NCBI GenBank assembly: GCA_937873275.1
Contig: CALMRC010000104.1
Span: 1 to 61,590 of the forward strand
Direction: 5' to 3'
Source of the DNA: an uncultured Spirochaetota bacterium
GTDB lineage: Bacteria > Spirochaetota > Spirochaetia > Treponematales > UBA12059
DNA: 61,590 nt
Under the pieces are notes generated by a model. It searched no databases and was not told the origin of the DNA. It was given only the letters and a program-made list of their open reading frames with translations. Position numbers and translations under genes: made by a program. Below are positions 16,104-25,681 of the stretch, piece after piece (position 1 is the first letter of the stretch; each line of letters begins with the position of its first letter).

Positions 16104-19100
16104 TCAGTATCCCCTGGCGACCAGGCGCGCGTCCAGGTCCGACGCCTTCTGCACCCTGCGGGCCTGAGGATAGGACTCGTACAGCCGGGAGAGGCGGATC
16201 CGGGCGTTCAGGTAGTCCCCGTTCTGGAAGAAGGTGACGGCCTCGTTGAAGAGGGTCTCCCCGGCGCTGGGCAGGACAACGACGGCGGTTCCGCCCACGT
16301 AGGTGAGGATCCGGTCCTTCAGGGAGCTGGCGGTCTGGTTGTTCGGATCCAGCTCCAGGGCCCGGTTGAGCTGGGCCAGGGCGACAGTGAACTGGGACAC
16401 GTTCCGGGCGTCCCAGACCCGTTGGGCCGCGGTCGTCAAGGTTCGGGCTTCCGCCAGGGCCCGGGGATCCGGCGGGGGCAGGCGGATCCCGATCAGGATC
16501 TCCAGGCGCTCGATCAGGGCGGCCAGGCCCGGGTACTTGGGATCGATCGTCTGGAGATCCAGCAGGTCGCTGTACACCTCCGGGAGGTTCTGGCGGGCGT
16601 CGATCCGGGTTCGGGCCTGGGTCACCAGCCGGGCGAACTCGCGGTTGAACGCGTCCGGATCCGATACCTGGTTGATCCGGAGCTCCAGGACCCGGGCTTC
16701 CTGGTTCAGGGGGAAGACCAGTTTGACCTCGGCGATGCGCTTCCGGGCCTGGTCGAAGGATTGGAGGGCGCTCACCCGGTCCCGGCGGTCCAGGGCCGCC
16801 CGGCCTTCCTCGTAGTTCTTCCGGGCCAGACTGAGGAGTTGGCTCATCTCCGGGTAGAGCGGGGCCGTCTGCGGGATGTCCCGGCCGGTCTTGACGGAGA
16901 GGGCCGTCTGGACCAGGCGGAGCCAGTTTTCCACCTCCGGTTCGGGCTCGCTCGGATTCGTCACCCTCCACCTTGCCCGGGCTTGCAGGAGGGCTTCCTC
17001 CGCCCGGGCGAAGTCCCCGGAGTTGTACAGGGCCTTCCCCTCCGTCAGGAGGCGCCGGGTATCCCGGACCACCCGGTCGTTCTCGGCCCGGACGATCTGG
17101 GTGCCCAGGGACTCGAGGTCCGCGTCGCTCCGGCTTCGCAGGGCCGGGTCGTCCTCGAAGGAGAGGGAGGCCAGGTACCGCTCCCGGGCCCGTTCCAGGC
17201 GTTCCCGGGCCGTGTCGAAGTCTTCCCGGGTCAAGGCCGACCGGGCTTCCGCCAGGCGGCGGTCCGCCTCCAGCCGGTTGCTCTGGGCCTGCCGCTGCCG
17301 GTCCCGGGCGGTTTCGGCCAGGGCCTGCCCTTCGGACGCGAGCCCGGCGGCCCGGGCGTCCAGGGCCCGGGCCCGCTCGAGCTGGGCGGTCACGGAGGGG
17401 GCGGAGGAGAAGGCCGGGGGTTCCCCGGAATACCGGGACACGATGGCCGCTGCGTCCCGCCGGAGGGCCGCCAGGAGGCGGTCCGATTCGGCGAGAACCT
17501 GGAGGCTTCGGCTGGGGTAGGCCAGGAGCGGGGATCCCTCGGGCGCGCCCTCCGGGACCGCGCCCTCCGCGAGTCGCCGGGCCCGGGCCAGGTCGTCGGT
17601 CCGGGATGTCAGGCGGTATTCCTGGATGTCCACCTCCGCCTTGGCCGCCAAGGCCACGGTCCGAACCTCGAAGGCCGCCGCGGACTCCGAGGATCCGGCG
17701 ATCCGGGCTTCGAAGGCCGCCTGGAGCTCCGGGGCTCCCCGGGCCTCGAACCCCGCCCCGGCCAGCCGGGTCAGTTCGGCTCCCCGGGCCCGGGTCGCGG
17801 AGTCCAGGTCGGCGATTCCCTTCCGAAGTTCCTGGACCCGGGTCCGGAGCCCCCGGAACAGGGTGATCCCGTCCCCCAGGGCCGCCTCGGGGGAGACGAT
17901 TCCCGCCAGGGCGGCGTTCAGGGCGGCGGTAGCCTCCCGCTCCCGGGTTTCCTGGGCCGCCAGCTCGGTCCGCAGGACCGCCAGGTCCACGGAGGACTGG
18001 GCGGTGTCCCGGAGGTGCTGGAGCCGGAGATAGTCCGTTCCCCGCTGTGCGACCAGGTTCCGGCCGAAGGCCCTCGGCGGGTCCGTGATGTCCGTAGGCA
18101 GGAAGAGGCTCCAGAGTCCCTGGAACCGGAGGGCCCGGTCGGCGGCGGCCTTCGCGGTCCGGTATCCCGTTTCCGCGGCCGGGAAGCGTCCCTCCGCGAA
18201 GGCCGAGTCCGCGTCCGCCAGCTGGCGGGCCAAGGCGGTATCCGCGGCGCCCGCGGCGGAGTCGAAGAGGGCGGCCCACTGGGAGGCCATGGCGCCGGCC
18301 ACGCCCTCGGGCTTGTCCGTATCGGCACGGCCCAGGATGAAGCGGTATGCGAAGGGGAGGAAGGAGTCGTCCGTCAGGGTGGGATCGGCTTTCCGGAACA
18401 GCTCGAACTGGGCCTTCAGGGCCTCCCCGGCCGCCAGGGTTTCGGCGCGCAGGCCGGCCAGGGCGGACAGGGCTTCCTCCGCGGCCGGCAGGGCGGCGTC
18501 GACCCGTGCCGGATCGCCGGAGGCGAAGGCGTCCCGCAGGCTTGCCGAGGCGGAGTTCAGGGAGGCCTGGGACGCCTCGAAGCGCCCGATCCGGGTCTGC
18601 ACGTCCGCGATCCGGTCGAAGGCCGCCCGGACGGTGATGGGATCGTAGCCCCCGAACTCGAATTCCGGGCGGTAGAGCTCGAAGCCTCCGGTGTATCGGC
18701 GGGCGGCCTCGGCGTACCTTCCCTGACCGGCCAAGGCCTGCCCTTCCTCCATGATCCTTTCCAGTTGGACCCGGTTCTTGGTGAACAGGATGGCCAGCTT
18801 CGTCTGTTCCACGAACGCCTGGACTTCCGGGCTCGGGTTCCGCTCCATCTCCTCGAGCTTCCGGATCAGTCGCAGGTGGAGATCCTCGTTTCCGGGATCC
18901 TCGACCAGGGCCTTCAGGAGGAGGTTGGCCTCCTTGTTGTAGGCGTTCCGGATCTCCACGATCCTCCGAAGTCGGCGTTGGGCCTGGTCGAACCGGTCCG
19001 GGTTGTCCCGGATGTAGGCTGTCAGGACCTCCACGGCCTCGTTGTACTTCTGCTGTTCGATCAGGGAGTCCGCCACGGCCAAGGGGTTCTCCCGGGAACC

Positions 19101-19187
19101 CATGGCGTGGACCTGGATCGGGACGGTGAGGAGGAGGATAGGGAGGAGCAGGGCTCCCAGGGCGATGCGGGACGGTTGGCGCGCCAT
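16104..19187 (-). CDS. large exported helical-repeat (TPR-like/coiled-coil) protein
   Basis: A 1027-aa, mostly helical, Ala/Arg/Glu-rich protein with a signal peptide (hydrophobic residues 9-26, cleavage near VHA|MG), so probably periplasmic. TPR-like units are visible at both ends: ADSLIEQQKYNEAVEVLTAY near residue 38 and LFNEAVTFFQNGDYLNARIR near residue 980. The middle is long coiled coil. I use the ATG at 19187; AAGGAGG lies 15 nt upstream, a long spacing. It ends 4 nt before the SpoIIE-type gene, so the two form an operon, and it may present or transduce a signal to that sensor. From memory, treponemes keep similar genes near UPF0164 genes, as here. Confidence 0.75.
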   Translation of the reverse strand: MARQPSRIALGALLLPILLLTVPIQVHAMGSRENPLAVADSLIEQQKYNEAVEVLTAYIRDNPDRFDQAQRRLRRIVEIRNAYNKEANLLLKALVEDPGNEDLHLRLIRKLEEMERNPSPEVQAFVEQTKLAILFTKNRVQLERIMEEGQALAGQGRYAEAARRYTGGFELYRPEFEFGGYDPITVRAAFDRIADVQTRIGRFEASQASLNSASASLRDAFASGDPARVDAALPAAEEALSALAGLRAETLAAGEALKAQFELFRKADPTLTDDSFLPFAYRFILGRADTDKPEGVAGAMASQWAALFDSAAGAADTALARQLADADSAFAEGRFPAAETGYRTAKAAADRALRFQGLWSLFLPTDITDPPRAFGRNLVAQRGTDYLRLQHLRDTAQSSVDLAVLRTELAAQETREREATAALNAALAGIVSPEAALGDGITLFRGLRTRVQELRKGIADLDSATRARGAELTRLAGAGFEARGAPELQAAFEARIAGSSESAAAFEVRTVALAAKAEVDIQEYRLTSRTDDLARARRLAEGAVPEGAPEGSPLLAYPSRSLQVLAESDRLLAALRRDAAAIVSRYSGEPPAFSSAPSVTAQLERARALDARAAGLASEGQALAETARDRQRQAQSNRLEADRRLAEARSALTREDFDTARERLERARERYLASLSFEDDPALRSRSDADLESLGTQIVRAENDRVVRDTRRLLTEGKALYNSGDFARAEEALLQARARWRVTNPSEPEPEVENWLRLVQTALSVKTGRDIPQTAPLYPEMSQLLSLARKNYEEGRAALDRRDRVSALQSFDQARKRIAEVKLVFPLNQEARVLELRINQVSDPDAFNREFARLVTQARTRIDARQNLPEVYSDLLDLQTIDPKYPGLAALIERLEILIGIRLPPPDPRALAEARTLTTAAQRVWDARNVSQFTVALAQLNRALELDPNNQTASSLKDRILTYVGGTAVVVLPSAGETLFNEAVTFFQNGDYLNARIRLSRLYESYPQARRVQKASDLDARLVARGY

Positions 19188-19317
19188 CGGACGCGGGGGG
19201 ATCCTCCTTCCACCGGACAATATACCCCGATACCGGCGGTTCCGCGGGAGTCGGGGCGGTCTGGCCCCTTTCATTGTCGGCAGGACGGAGGGGGCTATGT
19301 AGACGCAAGCGGCGGCG

Positions 19318-19346
19318 TGGAAATGCCGATACGACTATAGTATACT
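19318..19346 (+). promoter_or_regulatory. promoter of the UPF0164 gene
   Basis: TGGAAA (19318-19323), exactly 17 nt, TATACT (19341-19346). The ATG is at 19357, 10 nt beyond the -10 box, so the transcript has almost no leader. The same TGGAAA-17-TATACT arrangement occurs before the cyclic-nucleotide-binding/TPR gene and the PEGA gene. Confidence 0.7.
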
Positions 19347-19356
19347 TGAGATACAG

Positions 19357-20616
19357 ATGAAGCGTATCCGCGTCCTGGCAGTTTCCCTCCTCGCCGTCCT
19401 GGCTCCCGTCCTGTCCGGAGCCCAGGCCCTGCCGTCGGTCTACGACTCCATCGCCTCCCTCTTCGACATCGACCTCAACGCGGGGCTCACCCGCATGCTG
19501 ATCACCCGCATCCCCATGGGGGGCCTCGCGGAGGGCATGGGCATGGCCTACACCGCCGTGGCCGCGGATTCCTCCTTCCTCGAGTTGAATCCTTCCGCCA
19601 GCGCCGTACAGGACTTCACGGAACTCTCCCTGTACCACAACAACTGGATCGCGGACACCCGGATCGAGGGTGCCGTCTACACCCTGAGATTCGGACGGAC
19701 GGGCTTCTCCCTCGGCGGGAAATGGCTCTACCTGCCCTTCACGGAGTACAACGACTACGGGGACCGCCTGTCCTCGGGGTACTACTCCGAGGCTCTCCTG
19801 ATCGGCAACGCCTCGGTGCACCTCTTCCCGGGGTATTACTTTTACGGGATCGCCGTGGGCGCCAACGTCAAGCTAGCCTACCAGTCCTTCCCGGACTTCG
19901 CCGACCAGAACGGGGTCGTGCAGGCCGGTTCGGGGTTCTCCCAGTCCGCCCTGGCGGTCATGGCGGACTTCGGCCTCCTGACCAAGTTCAACCTCCTCAA
20001 GTACTACGCCTCCCGGAAGAAGAACGTGTCCGTGGGCCTGGCCCTCAAGAACCTGGGCCCCCCCGTCCAGGGGGATCCCCTGCCCACCGTGGCCACCCTG
20101 GGCCTGGCCTATTCCCCCCTGCGGCCCGTCACGATCTCCTCGGATCTCTCGGTGCCCATCAACCTGGTGGACTTCTCCAAGAGCGAGAATCCCTACTGGT
20201 CCGTGGGGACCCAGTTCGTCCTGACGGACTTCCTCTCCATGCAGGCGGGGCTCCAGGTCAAGGGCTCCAACCCCCGGCTCTCGGTGGGAACCGCGGTGGA
20301 CTTCAATCCCCTGACCCTCTTCGTGAACTACACCCTGGACCTGACCACCCAGCTCACCTCCCTGAACCACCTGTCCGTCCAGGCCCGGTTCCGGCTGGGG
20401 GACATGGGGCGGGCCGCCAAGGCGGCCAAGGTGGACGAACTCTACGCCGCGGGGCTGGAGGCCTACGCCCGCGGGGAGATCGAGCGGGCCGTCTCGTACT
20501 GGACCGAGGTCCTCGCCCTGGATTCTTCCTTCGATCCCGCCCGGGACGCGCTTCGGGCGGCCCAGTCCACCCTGCAGTTGAAGCAGGACGTGCTGGACAT
20601 CCGCCGTCTGGATTGA
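19357..20616 (+). CDS. UPF0164/PorV-like outer-membrane beta-barrel with C-terminal TPR
   Basis: A 419-aa outer-membrane protein of the UPF0164 family, which is characteristic of treponemes and relatives and is related to FadL/PorV barrels. A signal peptide covers residues 1-23. The conserved N-terminal part IPMGGLAEGMGMAYTAVAADSSFLELNPSA (seen here from residue 50) is followed by barrel strands. The last 50 residues form one TPR-like unit (AAGLEAYARGEIERAVSYWTE). It probably transports hydrophobic compounds or supports surface assembly. It is divergent from the helical-repeat/SpoIIE operon, with both promoters in a 169-nt region, and is followed closely by yggT. Confidence 0.85.
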   Translation: MKRIRVLAVSLLAVLAPVLSGAQALPSVYDSIASLFDIDLNAGLTRMLITRIPMGGLAEGMGMAYTAVAADSSFLELNPSASAVQDFTELSLYHNNWIADTRIEGAVYTLRFGRTGFSLGGKWLYLPFTEYNDYGDRLSSGYYSEALLIGNASVHLFPGYYFYGIAVGANVKLAYQSFPDFADQNGVVQAGSGFSQSALAVMADFGLLTKFNLLKYYASRKKNVSVGLALKNLGPPVQGDPLPTVATLGLAYSPLRPVTISSDLSVPINLVDFSKSENPYWSVGTQFVLTDFLSMQAGLQVKGSNPRLSVGTAVDFNPLTLFVNYTLDLTTQLTSLNHLSVQARFRLGDMGRAAKAAKVDELYAAGLEAYARGEIERAVSYWTEVLALDSSFDPARDALRAAQSTLQLKQDVLDIRRLD

Positions 20617-20652
20617 CGCGGGCTAACTCCCTATCACCGAAAGGACTTTGAC

Positions 20653-21246
20653 ATGGCGCTTTCCGTCATTCTTCGACTGCTGGCCGCGGCCGCGTCCCTC
20701 TACATGCTGCTCCTCATGGCCCGGATCATACTGACCTGGTTTCCCACGGCCCTGGAGGGCCGCCCCCTCCAGCTCCTGGCCTCGGCGACGGATCCCTACC
20801 TGAATCTCTTCCGGGGCATAACCTTCCTCCGGTCCGGAGCCATGGACTTCTCCCCCCTGGCCGCCCTGGCGGTCCTCTCGGTGGTCACCCAGATCCTGTC
20901 CACCGCCGCCGCCTACGGCCGGATCAGCCTGGGGATCGTGCTGGCCCTGGTGCTTCGTGCGGCATGGTCGATCTTCGCCTTCTTCTTCGGGTTCCTGGGC
21001 CTGGCCATGGCCGCCCGCCTGGTGGCCTATCTGGCCCGATGGAATTCCCTGCATCCGGTCTGGAGGGTCGTGGACGCCCTGATAAATCCGGTCATGTTCC
21101 GGCTCAACCGGGCGATCTACCGGGACCGGATCGTGAACTTCCGGCAGGGACTGCTTACGGGAATCATCGTCCTGTTCGGTCTGCGGATCCTCGGGGGCAT
21201 CCTCGTGGGAACCCTGGCGGGGCTTCTCGTTCGGCTGCCCTTCTAG
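20653..21246 (+). CDS. YggT-family membrane protein with duplicated domain
   Basis: A 197-aa inner-membrane protein made of two YggT-like halves. The first half (about 1-95) has the LLMARIILTWFP motif and the ATDPYLNLFRGI segment; the second (about 100-197) repeats the pattern with VVDALINPVMFRLNRAIY. YggT proteins are implicated in envelope maintenance, ion homeostasis or division, but their biochemistry is poorly known. The gene lies 36 nt after the UPF0164 gene and may share its transcript. It converges on the MFS-HEAT gene; CCCCGGGA/TCCCGGGG in the 36-nt gap could form a shared hairpin. Confidence 0.8.
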   Translation: MALSVILRLLAAAASLYMLLLMARIILTWFPTALEGRPLQLLASATDPYLNLFRGITFLRSGAMDFSPLAALAVLSVVTQILSTAAAYGRISLGIVLALVLRAAWSIFAFFFGFLGLAMAARLVAYLARWNSLHPVWRVVDALINPVMFRLNRAIYRDRIVNFRQGLLTGIIVLFGLRILGGILVGTLAGLLVRLPF

Positions 21247-21282
21247 GGTCCCCGGGAATCCCCGTCCGGTAGTCCCGGGGCG

Positions 21283-23460
21283 TCAGACAGCCAGGGCGGC
21301 CAGGACCGCGAGGAGGAACCGGAATCCCCCGTGGCCGCTCAAGCCGGGATCCACCGCCGCCTCCGCCAGAACCGCCGCCGCCCGGGGATCCAGGCGTTCC
21401 GCCTTCAGAAGGACCCGGGCCGTCTCGGCGCCCCGGGGCGGGTCCGAGAGCATGTCCTCCACGGCCCGTGCGCGGCCCCCTCCCGATCTTGAGGCCTCCT
21501 CCAGGGCGTCCTGGAGCAGGGCCCGGCCCCGGTCCGGGTCCGCGGTCCATTCCCGGTACATCGGATAGAACCGGTCGAAGACGCCCAGGACCCCCGCCAG
21601 CGACAGGACGACCTCGTCCCGGACGAAATCCGGCGTGCCTTCCTTGCGGAGGACCTCCACCAGGATCGGGATCGAGGAGGAACTGCCCAGGAGTTCCAGG
21701 GCGTAGGCCCCCTGGATGACGAGCCGGGGATTGTCCGAGGAGGACACGATCTCCTCGATGGCCGGAAGCGAGGTCCGATCCCCGAGCCGGGCCAGGGCCA
21801 CCATGGCGGCCCCCTGGAACATGTAGTCCTCGGAGCCGAGGGCTTCCCGCAGGGCGGGAACCACGGAGTCGTTGCCGGCCTTTCCCAGGACCCGGGCCGA
21901 CAGGTAGGCGGTGGTGTAGGGATGTCCCCGCATCTCCTGGGTCACCGCTTCCAGGGTCGCGGGGGTCAGGGTCCGGAGGTTGCCCAGGGCCGTGAGGGCC
22001 TCCATACGCACGTCGAACCGGGGGGACCGCAGGTAGGGGAGGAGGTCCCGCTGGGCGACCGGGCGCTCCGACCGGCCGATCTCCCGGATGATACCGATCT
22101 CCTCGTCCGGCCGGCGGGACCGGTCCAGGCGGTCCAGGAGGCCGATGGCCCGGAGGTCCCGGAGGCTGAAGAGGATGCCCAGGGATTCCCGCACCGAGGA
22201 GGCTCCCAGCCGGATCAGGACCGGGGTCCGGGCCAGGGCCGCGGCCAACAGGAGGAAGAGACCGCCGAAGAGGATCCGGTACGCCCCCGCGGGGGCGACC
22301 CCCAGGACGGAAAGCCCGTCCAGGACGAGCCCGCCCGCGGCGGAACCCAGGGCGCCCGCGAACCCGTACACGAGGTAGTAGACGATCGCGAGGTCCAGGG
22401 TCCGGTTGGCGGGAATCAGGGCGAAATAGTAGGTCTGGGCGGCGTTCTCCTGGCCCGCAAGCCCGAATCCCGAGGCGAAATTGACGGCGAACAGGAAGAG
22501 GAAGACCGGGAGGGGGGAGGCGAAGCCCGGGGAGACCAGGACCGGCAGGATGGAGAGGGCGGAGACGGCGATGAAGATCCCGTACAGGGGCTTGGCCCCC
22601 AGGCGGTCCACCAGTTTACGGGTGAGCATCCCCATGGCCACGGCTCCCAGGCTGGCGGCCAGGGTGAAGATCATGACGTCCCCGTCTCCGGAGGCGTAGA
22701 CGGCCCGGGGATAGACCACCAGGAAGGTCCGGGCCGTTCCGGCGACGAAGGAGATGAGGGCGAACACGTAGAAATAGTCCCGGATCGGCTTGGTCCGGAC
22801 GGCTTCCCGGAAGGCGGCGGGCCAGGAGGAGGTCCGGGCCGGCCGGTACTCCTCCGGTTCGGGGATCCGGAATAGCAGCAGGGACCCGACCATACCCACC
22901 GCGATGCCCGAACCCAGGAAGAGGGCGTAGCGGACCAGGGAGGCGCTCCGGCCCAGGAGGAGGGCGACGGCCAGGAAGGTCGCGATGCTGACCAGGGAGT
23001 TGATGATCTGGACGTTGGAGAGGAAGGCTCCCCGGTCCCGTTCCCCCCCAAGGAAGGCCAGGACCGGATTGTTTCCGATCAGGCCCACACCCCGGAAGAA
23101 GTTGAACGCCGCCGCCGAGGCCAGTACCAGGGCCAGCGCCGCGTCGGCCCGTCCCCGGTCCGCCAGGAAGGGGGCGGCCAGGACCGGTAGCATGAACACG
23201 TACCGGAGAATCCACCCCCAGCCGAAGGCGTCGACCATCCGGATCCGGGAGATGAGGATGCGGCCCAGGGGCATGAACAGGAAGGTCACGAATCCGAAGG
23301 CGTTGAGGGCGCCGATCGCGGTTCCCGAGGCCCCCAGCCGGAGAGCGAACAGGGTGATCACGCTCCCGGATACCAGGCTGAAGGAAAAGGCGTTCAGGGC
23401 GGTGAAGATATACCAGGTTTCCCGCAGGCGGCGGAGGCGGCCCGGGGTGATCGGACTCAT
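21283..23460 (-). CDS. MFS transporter fused to a C-terminal HEAT-repeat domain
   Basis: A 725-aa protein. Residues about 1-420 form a 12-helix major facilitator domain (ISRIRMVDAFGWGWILRY, FLSNVQIINSLVSIATF). After a linker, residues about 450-680 are HEAT-like repeats: RFDVRMEALTALGNL, TTAYLSARVLGKAGNDSVVPAL, YMFQGAAMVALARLGDRTSL and LVIQGAYALELLGSSSSIPI. Such a cytosolic solenoid on a transporter suggests a regulatory or partner-binding role. The ATG overlaps the stop of the MATE gene (ATGA), so the two transporters are co-translated. The substrate is unknown. Confidence 0.82.
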   Translation of the reverse strand: MSPITPGRLRRLRETWYIFTALNAFSFSLVSGSVITLFALRLGASGTAIGALNAFGFVTFLFMPLGRILISRIRMVDAFGWGWILRYVFMLPVLAAPFLADRGRADAALALVLASAAAFNFFRGVGLIGNNPVLAFLGGERDRGAFLSNVQIINSLVSIATFLAVALLLGRSASLVRYALFLGSGIAVGMVGSLLLFRIPEPEEYRPARTSSWPAAFREAVRTKPIRDYFYVFALISFVAGTARTFLVVYPRAVYASGDGDVMIFTLAASLGAVAMGMLTRKLVDRLGAKPLYGIFIAVSALSILPVLVSPGFASPLPVFLFLFAVNFASGFGLAGQENAAQTYYFALIPANRTLDLAIVYYLVYGFAGALGSAAGGLVLDGLSVLGVAPAGAYRILFGGLFLLLAAALARTPVLIRLGASSVRESLGILFSLRDLRAIGLLDRLDRSRRPDEEIGIIREIGRSERPVAQRDLLPYLRSPRFDVRMEALTALGNLRTLTPATLEAVTQEMRGHPYTTAYLSARVLGKAGNDSVVPALREALGSEDYMFQGAAMVALARLGDRTSLPAIEEIVSSSDNPRLVIQGAYALELLGSSSSIPILVEVLRKEGTPDFVRDEVVLSLAGVLGVFDRFYPMYREWTADPDRGRALLQDALEEASRSGGGRARAVEDMLSDPPRGAETARVLLKAERLDPRAAAVLAEAAVDPGLSGHGGFRFLLAVLAALAV

Positions 23461-24827
23461 GTAGCCTCGGCCTCCACGGGGTCCGCTACCGCGGGCCCCC
23501 GGACCACGGCCTTCGTCTTCCATTTTCCCGTCCGGTAGTACCAGGAGGAGAAGACCGCCCCCATGAGCCACCCCGCGGGAATGCTCCACCAGATCCCGTC
23601 CGGCCCCATCCGGGCCGACAGGGCGACGGCGGTCGGGATCCGGACGATCCACAGGGCCAGGAGGGTGTTGACCATGGGGACCATGACGTCTCCGGCCCCT
23701 CGGAGGACCCCGTTGTTGACGAACATGATCGTGAACAGGGAATAGAAGGCCCCCACGATCAGGAGGTAGCGGGCGCCGATCCGGATGACCTCCCCGTCCC
23801 GGGTGAAGAGGCGGACCATCCCGGGCCCGCCGAAAACCATGACGGCCCCGATGACCAGGGAGATGCCCAGGCCCACAAGGAGGGCCGAGGAATGGCCCCG
23901 CCGCACCCGCTCCGGCTTGCCGGCCCCCAGGTTTTGCCCGGTGAAGGTGGAAACCGCCATGCCCAGGTTCATGGTGGGCATCATGGCGAAGGTGTCCAGG
24001 CGGCTGGCCGCGGAAAAGCCCGCCATCACGTCGGTGCCGAAGGCGTTGACCACCCGGGTCAGGACCATCATGCCCGCGGCCACCAGGGTTTGCTGGATTC
24101 CCGAGGGGATGCCGAGCTTCAGGCTGAGGCGGAACATCTCGGGATCGAACCGGAGTTCCCGTACCGAGAGCCGGACCACCTCGTTGCGCTTGTTGAGCAG
24201 CACCAGGGCGCCCAGGAAGGAGGCGGCCTGGGAGATGATGGTGGCCCAGGCGACGCCCGCGACCCCCCACCCGAAGGCGACGACGAACAGGAGGTCCAGG
24301 GCGATGTTCAGGAAGGAAGCGGCGATGAGAAGGTACAGGGGGGTCTTGGAATCCCCGATACCCCTCAGGATGGCCGCCACGCCGTTGTACCCGAAGGTGG
24401 CCAGGGATCCCGCGAAGAGGATCCGGAGGTAGGTCCCGGCCTCCGGGGCGACGTCCGCCGGAACCCGCAGGAGCTTCAGGATGAGGGGCACCGCCAAGAC
24501 CCCGACGACGGACAGGACGAGGGCGGACCAGAAGAGGACGATGTAGGCCGTATCCACCACCGCCCGGACCTTGACCTTGTCCCGGGCTCCGAAGTACTGG
24601 GCGATCAGGATCGTGAAGCCCATCGTGACGCCCATGATCAGGGCGATCATCAGGAAGAGCACCGCGAAGCTTGAACCGACGGCGGCCAGGGCCTGTTTCC
24701 CCACGAACTGCCCCACCACGATGGAATCCACCATGTTGTAGAGCTGCTGGAAGACGTTTCCGATCAACATGGGCAGGGCGAACAGGATGATTTCCTTGGT
24801 CTCGTTGCCTTCGGTCAGGTTTCGCAT
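23457..24827 (-). CDS. MATE-family efflux transporter
   Basis: A 456-aa inner-membrane antiporter with 12 predicted helices, of the MATE (NorM/DinF) group. Characteristic segments are LFALPMLIGNVFQQLYNMVDSIVVGQFVG near the start and IPSGIQQTLVAAGMMVLTRVVN near the middle (each listed only in part). It exports cationic drugs or metabolites using Na+ or H+. The frame extends further upstream, but the ATG at 24827 follows AAGGATC and places the first helix correctly. It is divergent from the phosphoglycerate mutase-like gene and coupled to the MFS-HEAT gene. Confidence 0.87.
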   Translation of the reverse strand: MRNLTEGNETKEIILFALPMLIGNVFQQLYNMVDSIVVGQFVGKQALAAVGSSFAVLFLMIALIMGVTMGFTILIAQYFGARDKVKVRAVVDTAYIVLFWSALVLSVVGVLAVPLILKLLRVPADVAPEAGTYLRILFAGSLATFGYNGVAAILRGIGDSKTPLYLLIAASFLNIALDLLFVVAFGWGVAGVAWATIISQAASFLGALVLLNKRNEVVRLSVRELRFDPEMFRLSLKLGIPSGIQQTLVAAGMMVLTRVVNAFGTDVMAGFSAASRLDTFAMMPTMNLGMAVSTFTGQNLGAGKPERVRRGHSSALLVGLGISLVIGAVMVFGGPGMVRLFTRDGEVIRIGARYLLIVGAFYSLFTIMFVNNGVLRGAGDVMVPMVNTLLALWIVRIPTAVALSARMGPDGIWWSIPAGWLMGAVFSSWYYRTGKWKTKAVVRGPAVADPVEAEAT

Positions 24828-24902
24828 CTGGGATCCTTGGGGTGGTGTGATTCTATAATAAGGATTTCCGCATACAATGAACAGGGGAGACCCCCGCCGG
24901 AC

Positions 24903-24932
24903 TTTACCCGGCCCCGGGACCGCCGGTATACT
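24903..24932 (+). promoter_or_regulatory. promoter for a leaderless phosphoglycerate mutase-like gene
   Basis: TTTACC (24903-24908), 18 nt, TATACT (24927-24932); the ATG is at 24941, eight bases later. No Shine-Dalgarno can fit on the transcript. Confidence 0.6.
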
Positions 24933-24940
24933 CCCGACCC

Positions 24941-25645
24941 ATGGACGGAACACCCTCGGCCGCGGACTCGGCCTTCTTCTCGGACCTCTCCCGGGAGACC
25001 CACTTCTACCTCGTCCGTCACGGGGAGAGCGAGGGCAACGCCGCTCTGATCATGCAGGGCCGCCTCGACCTCCCCTTGAACGCCCGGGGGGAAGCCCAGG
25101 CCTCGGCCGCGGGGGCCTGGCTGGCCGACAAGGGCGTGACCCGCCTGTACACGTCCCCGCTCCGGCGGGCCTTCCGCACCGCCGAGATCCTGGCGGCCCG
25201 GGCGGGCCTCCCCGAACCCCTGCCCGTGCCGGAGTTCACGGAGCTGGATACCGGGGAGTTCACGGGGCTGTCCGTGGAGGAGATCCGGGAAAAATTTCCC
25301 GCCGTCTACGAGGAGTTCCGGTGGAAGAGCTGGGACGCCGTGCCGGGGGCGGAAAGCTCGGCTTCCCTGTACGCCCGGGCCCTCCGGGGCTGGGAGTTCC
25401 TGAAGGCCCGGGCCCGGGAGACCGAGGGCGCCCTGGCCGTGGTGTCCCACGGGGGCTGCCTCCAGTGGATGGTCCGGGCGACTTTCGGCTGCCGGTCCTG
25501 GATGCCCCTCCTGCCCACCGGAAACTGCGGCGTCTTCCACCTGACGGTCCTGCCGACCTCGCCCGGGAAGCCCGTCTACCTCCAGTGGAGGCTCCTGAAC
25601 AGTCAGCCCGCCTTCGAGGGAGCCGCGACTCCCCCCGTTTTCTAG
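24941..25645 (+). CDS. histidine phosphatase (phosphoglycerate mutase-like)
   Basis: A 234-aa cytoplasmic enzyme of the histidine phosphatase superfamily. The RHGE motif (residues 26-29, His27 as the phospho-acceptor) is near the start, TSPLRRAFRTAEI follows near residue 68, and the second catalytic His is in VVSHGGCLQWM near residue 170. It is either a cofactor-independent-of-glycolysis phosphatase (nucleotide, sugar phosphate or cobalamin precursor) or a mutase; sequence alone does not decide. The N-terminal 20 residues precede the usual domain. It is probably translated from a leaderless mRNA. Confidence 0.82.
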   Translation: MDGTPSAADSAFFSDLSRETHFYLVRHGESEGNAALIMQGRLDLPLNARGEAQASAAGAWLADKGVTRLYTSPLRRAFRTAEILAARAGLPEPLPVPEFTELDTGEFTGLSVEEIREKFPAVYEEFRWKSWDAVPGAESSASLYARALRGWEFLKARARETEGALAVVSHGGCLQWMVRATFGCRSWMPLLPTGNCGVFHLTVLPTSPGKPVYLQWRLLNSQPAFEGAATPPVF

Positions 25646-25681
25646 GCGGCCGCCGACCCCGCGGGACGGGGGTTCGCGCGG

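Noticed and set aside
11057-19340. Very long plus-strand open frames opposite the SpoIIE-type and helical-repeat genes (up to about 1080 codons)
   Set aside because: They are antisense shadows typical of G+C-rich DNA: Gly/Arg/Pro-rich translations, no motifs, no ribosome sites, while the minus-strand frames hold clear domains.
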